From: Methylococcaceae bacterium NSP1-1
GTDB lineage: Bacteria > Pseudomonadota > Gammaproteobacteria > Methylococcales > Methylomonadaceae
DNA length: 7,823 nt
Direction: 5' to 3'
Assembly (NCBI GenBank): GCA_002256465.1
Contig: NQJG01000030.1
Location: 1 to 7,823 of the forward strand
In this document: positions 6,372-7,823 of the stretch, piece after piece
Layout: every line of letters starts with the position of its first letter
Numbering within the stretch: the stretch's first letter is position 1
Translations under genes and position numbers: made by a program
The notes under the pieces: model-generated
The model's database searches: none
Seen by the model: the letters and a program-made list of their open reading frames with translations, nothing else
Told to the model about the DNA's origin: nothing

Positions 6372-7501
6372 TAGCGTGATCCATATTTTCTATGGGTGTG
6401 AATTGACATCAGAATGCCAAAACCAGCTAACAGTGTGACAATGGATGTGCCCCCATAACTGATTAAAGGCAAGGGAACACCGACCACCGGGAGAATCCCG
6501 ATGACCATGCCGATGTTGACAAAAACATAGACAAAAAAAGTAAAAGCCAAGCTGCTTGCCAATAGCCGGCTGTAGGTATCCTGAGCCTGGGTGGCGATAA
6601 ATAAACAGCGTGCAATAATTAAAAGATACAGAATTAACAACCCTAAGCAGCCGAATAAGCCGAACTCTTCGGCAAAAACGGCAAAAATAAAGTCAGTAGA
6701 GCTTTCAGGCAAAAAATCCAGTTCCGATTGAGTACTGCCCAGCCAACCCTTACCATAAATACCGCCTGAACCAATGGCTATTTTTGATTGAATAATATGA
6801 TAGCCCCTGCCCAGCGGATCAGCTTCAGGATTTAGAAGGGTGAGTACGCGATCGCGTTGATAGCCGCGCATAAAATGCCAAATGATAGGGGTTAACGAAG
6901 CCAGTGCGGTAATAATCCCCAATATAAAGCGCCAGGAAAGGCCGGCAAAAAACAGGACGCCTCCGCCGGAGCTGGCTACCAATAAAGCAGTACCCAGATC
7001 AGGTTGTTTGGCTATCAATAAGGTAGGAATTACGATAAGAATCGTAGCTATAAACAGCTGTTTGGATTTTGGCGGCAAGGGGTATTCTGCCAAATACCAG
7101 GCGATCATCATCGGCGTAGTAATTTTAATCATTTCTGACGGTTGAAAACGAAAAACTCCCAGATCCAGCCAGCGTTGTGCGCCTTTGCCTATCTGCCCCA
7201 TTATTAATACGGCAAGGAGCAGAAAAATACCAAAGCCGAACAATAGTGTGGAGTAACGCTTAAACTGATAGGGATCTATATGAGCCAGTACCGTCATTAA
7301 AAGAAAGGCCAATCCTATACGGCCAGCCTGGCGCATCAATATATCCATATCCTGGCCACCCGCACTGTAAAGAATTGCAAAGCTCAACAATGAAGTAAGA
7401 AACAGGCCAATAAACAGGGGGATATCGATATGCAGCTTTCTAAGGAGATTGCCAAGCACTGAAGGCGGTTCAAATTGCTCACGACGAGTTTCAGTTTTCA
7501 T
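6371..7501 (-). CDS. rodA: Peptidoglycan glycosyltransferase RodA (SEDS family)
   Basis: RodA is the SEDS-family polymerase that builds glycan strands from lipid II during side-wall elongation, working with PBP2 in the Rod complex of the inner membrane. From the ATG at 7501 the protein has 376 residues (E. coli 370). A longer frame starting at 7582 exists, but its extra 27 residues lie wholly inside the end of mrdA, and AGGA stands 5 nt before the ATG at 7501. The chain is rich in hydrophobic helices, consistent with the ten-helix SEDS fold. Signatures include RWLDLGVFRFQPSE (110-123), KQPDLGTA (165-172), the essential aspartate D270 in FLPESSTDFIFAV (equivalent to E. coli D262), and the C-terminal GVPLPLISYGGTS and MSIHTHRK. 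It overlaps mrdA by 11 bp and joins mltB by TAATG. Confidence 0.97.
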   Translation of the reverse strand: MKTETRREQFEPPSVLGNLLRKLHIDIPLFIGLFLTSLLSFAILYSAGGQDMDILMRQAGRIGLAFLLMTVLAHIDPYQFKRYSTLLFGFGIFLLLAVLIMGQIGKGAQRWLDLGVFRFQPSEMIKITTPMMIAWYLAEYPLPPKSKQLFIATILIVIPTLLIAKQPDLGTALLVASSGGGVLFFAGLSWRFILGIITALASLTPIIWHFMRGYQRDRVLTLLNPEADPLGRGYHIIQSKIAIGSGGIYGKGWLGSTQSELDFLPESSTDFIFAVFAEEFGLFGCLGLLILYLLIIARCLFIATQAQDTYSRLLASSLAFTFFVYVFVNIGMVIGILPVVGVPLPLISYGGTSIVTLLAGFGILMSIHTHRKYGSR

Positions 7502-7823
7502 GATTTTCCTGTAAAAATTGCTTGATAACCTGCCCTGCGATAGGCGCTGCGACTGAACCACCGTGTCCGCCATTTTCAACAATGACAGCTACAGCAATTT
7601 TAGGATCATCTGCCGGCGCAAAAGAAATAAATAGAGCGTGATCACGAAATTTGAAGTCGATGCTATTTTCGTTATATTTTGCATTTTGTTTAATGCCAAG
7701 AACCTGTGCGGTTCCGGTTTTACCAGCAATTTGATAACTGATATCTTTGCTAATGCCTTTGGCGGTTCCGCGTGCGCTATGAACAACATTTATCATCCCT
7801 TCGATAACAGTATTAATATTATT
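7491..7823 (-). CDS. mrdA: Penicillin-binding protein 2 (PBP2), C-terminal end only
   Basis: The last 110 residues of PBP2, the elongation-specific D,D-transpeptidase; the rest lies beyond the right edge. The frame stays open through the final base, so the internal ATG at 7796 is not the start. Visible are the third penicillin-binding motif K-T-G-T in YQIAGKTGTAQV, the FRDHALFISFAP segment that aligns with E. coli RDHKLMTAFAP, and the VAVIVENGGHGG strand near the end. In E. coli the same region reads AAKSGTAQV and ILENGG. The SxxK and SxN motifs are outside the window. PBP2 crosslinks the strands made by RodA, encoded next with an 11-bp overlap, in the periplasmic face of the Rod complex. The gene is conventionally called mrdA or pbpA. 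Confidence 0.95.
   Translation of the reverse strand, partial: NNINTVIEGMINVVHSARGTAKGISKDISYQIAGKTGTAQVLGIKQNAKYNENSIDFKFRDHALFISFAPADDPKIAVAVIVENGGHGGSVAAPIAGQVIKQFLQENHEN
7508..7510 (-). promoter_or_regulatory. Ribosome binding site of rodA
   Basis: AGGA on the minus strand (7510-7507, core 7510-7508) lies 5 nt before the ATG at 7501, within the last codons of mrdA. It decides for the shorter rodA start over the ATG at 7582. Confidence 0.6.

Noticed and set aside
7502..7582. Upstream extension of rodA by 27 codons
   Set aside because: It lies entirely inside the mrdA coding end; AGGA before 7501 and the family length favour the shorter start.
1..7823. CRISPR arrays, insertion sequences, tRNA or rRNA genes, phage or defence genes
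   Set aside because: None seen. The window is filled with housekeeping genes, and I found no direct repeats with spacers, transposase motifs or cloverleaf-like sequences.

Overview
The window looks like a chromosomal housekeeping locus from a gammaproteobacterium with a moderately AT-leaning genome. The gene order mrdA-rodA-mltB-rlpA-dacA-ybeD-lipB-lipA is the arrangement known from Pseudomonas-type gammaproteobacteria, and the proteins align closely with gammaproteobacterial families. A methanotroph-like (Methylococcales) host is only a guess from general resemblance; the sequence does not fix the genus.

All ten supported genes lie on the minus strand, so transcription runs from the right edge to the left. 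In that order they are: the C-terminal end of PBP2 (mrdA, 7823-7491, cut by the window edge), rodA (7501-6371), mltB (6371-5319), rlpA (5322-4495), dacA (4463-3291), a D-amino acid aminotransferase gene (dat, 3301-2459), ybeD (2462-2199), a DUF29-family gene (2126-1683), lipB (1650-1045) and lipA (1048-92). Most junctions overlap by 1 to 11 bases, which indicates translational coupling and one long operon. The exceptions are the rlpA-dacA gap (31 bp) and the two gaps around the DUF29 gene (72 and 32 bp). The 91 bases after lipA hold no gene and no convincing terminator.

Functionally, the right two thirds is a cell-wall elongation module: the PBP2/RodA transpeptidase-glycosyltransferase pair, two lipoprotein peptidoglycan-cleaving enzymes (MltB, RlpA), a D,D-carboxypeptidase (PBP5/DacA) and an enzyme that could interconvert D-Ala and D-Glu (Dat). 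The left third is the lipoate biosynthesis pair LipB/LipA, preceded by the small regulator-like protein YbeD.

Most of the window is ordinary and conserved. The points that stand out are the DUF29 gene placed between ybeD and lipB with its own ribosome binding site and a possible promoter, a short tandem repeat that forms the coding sequence for the N-terminus of MltB, and dat placed between dacA and ybeD. I did not find a clearly new biological system.
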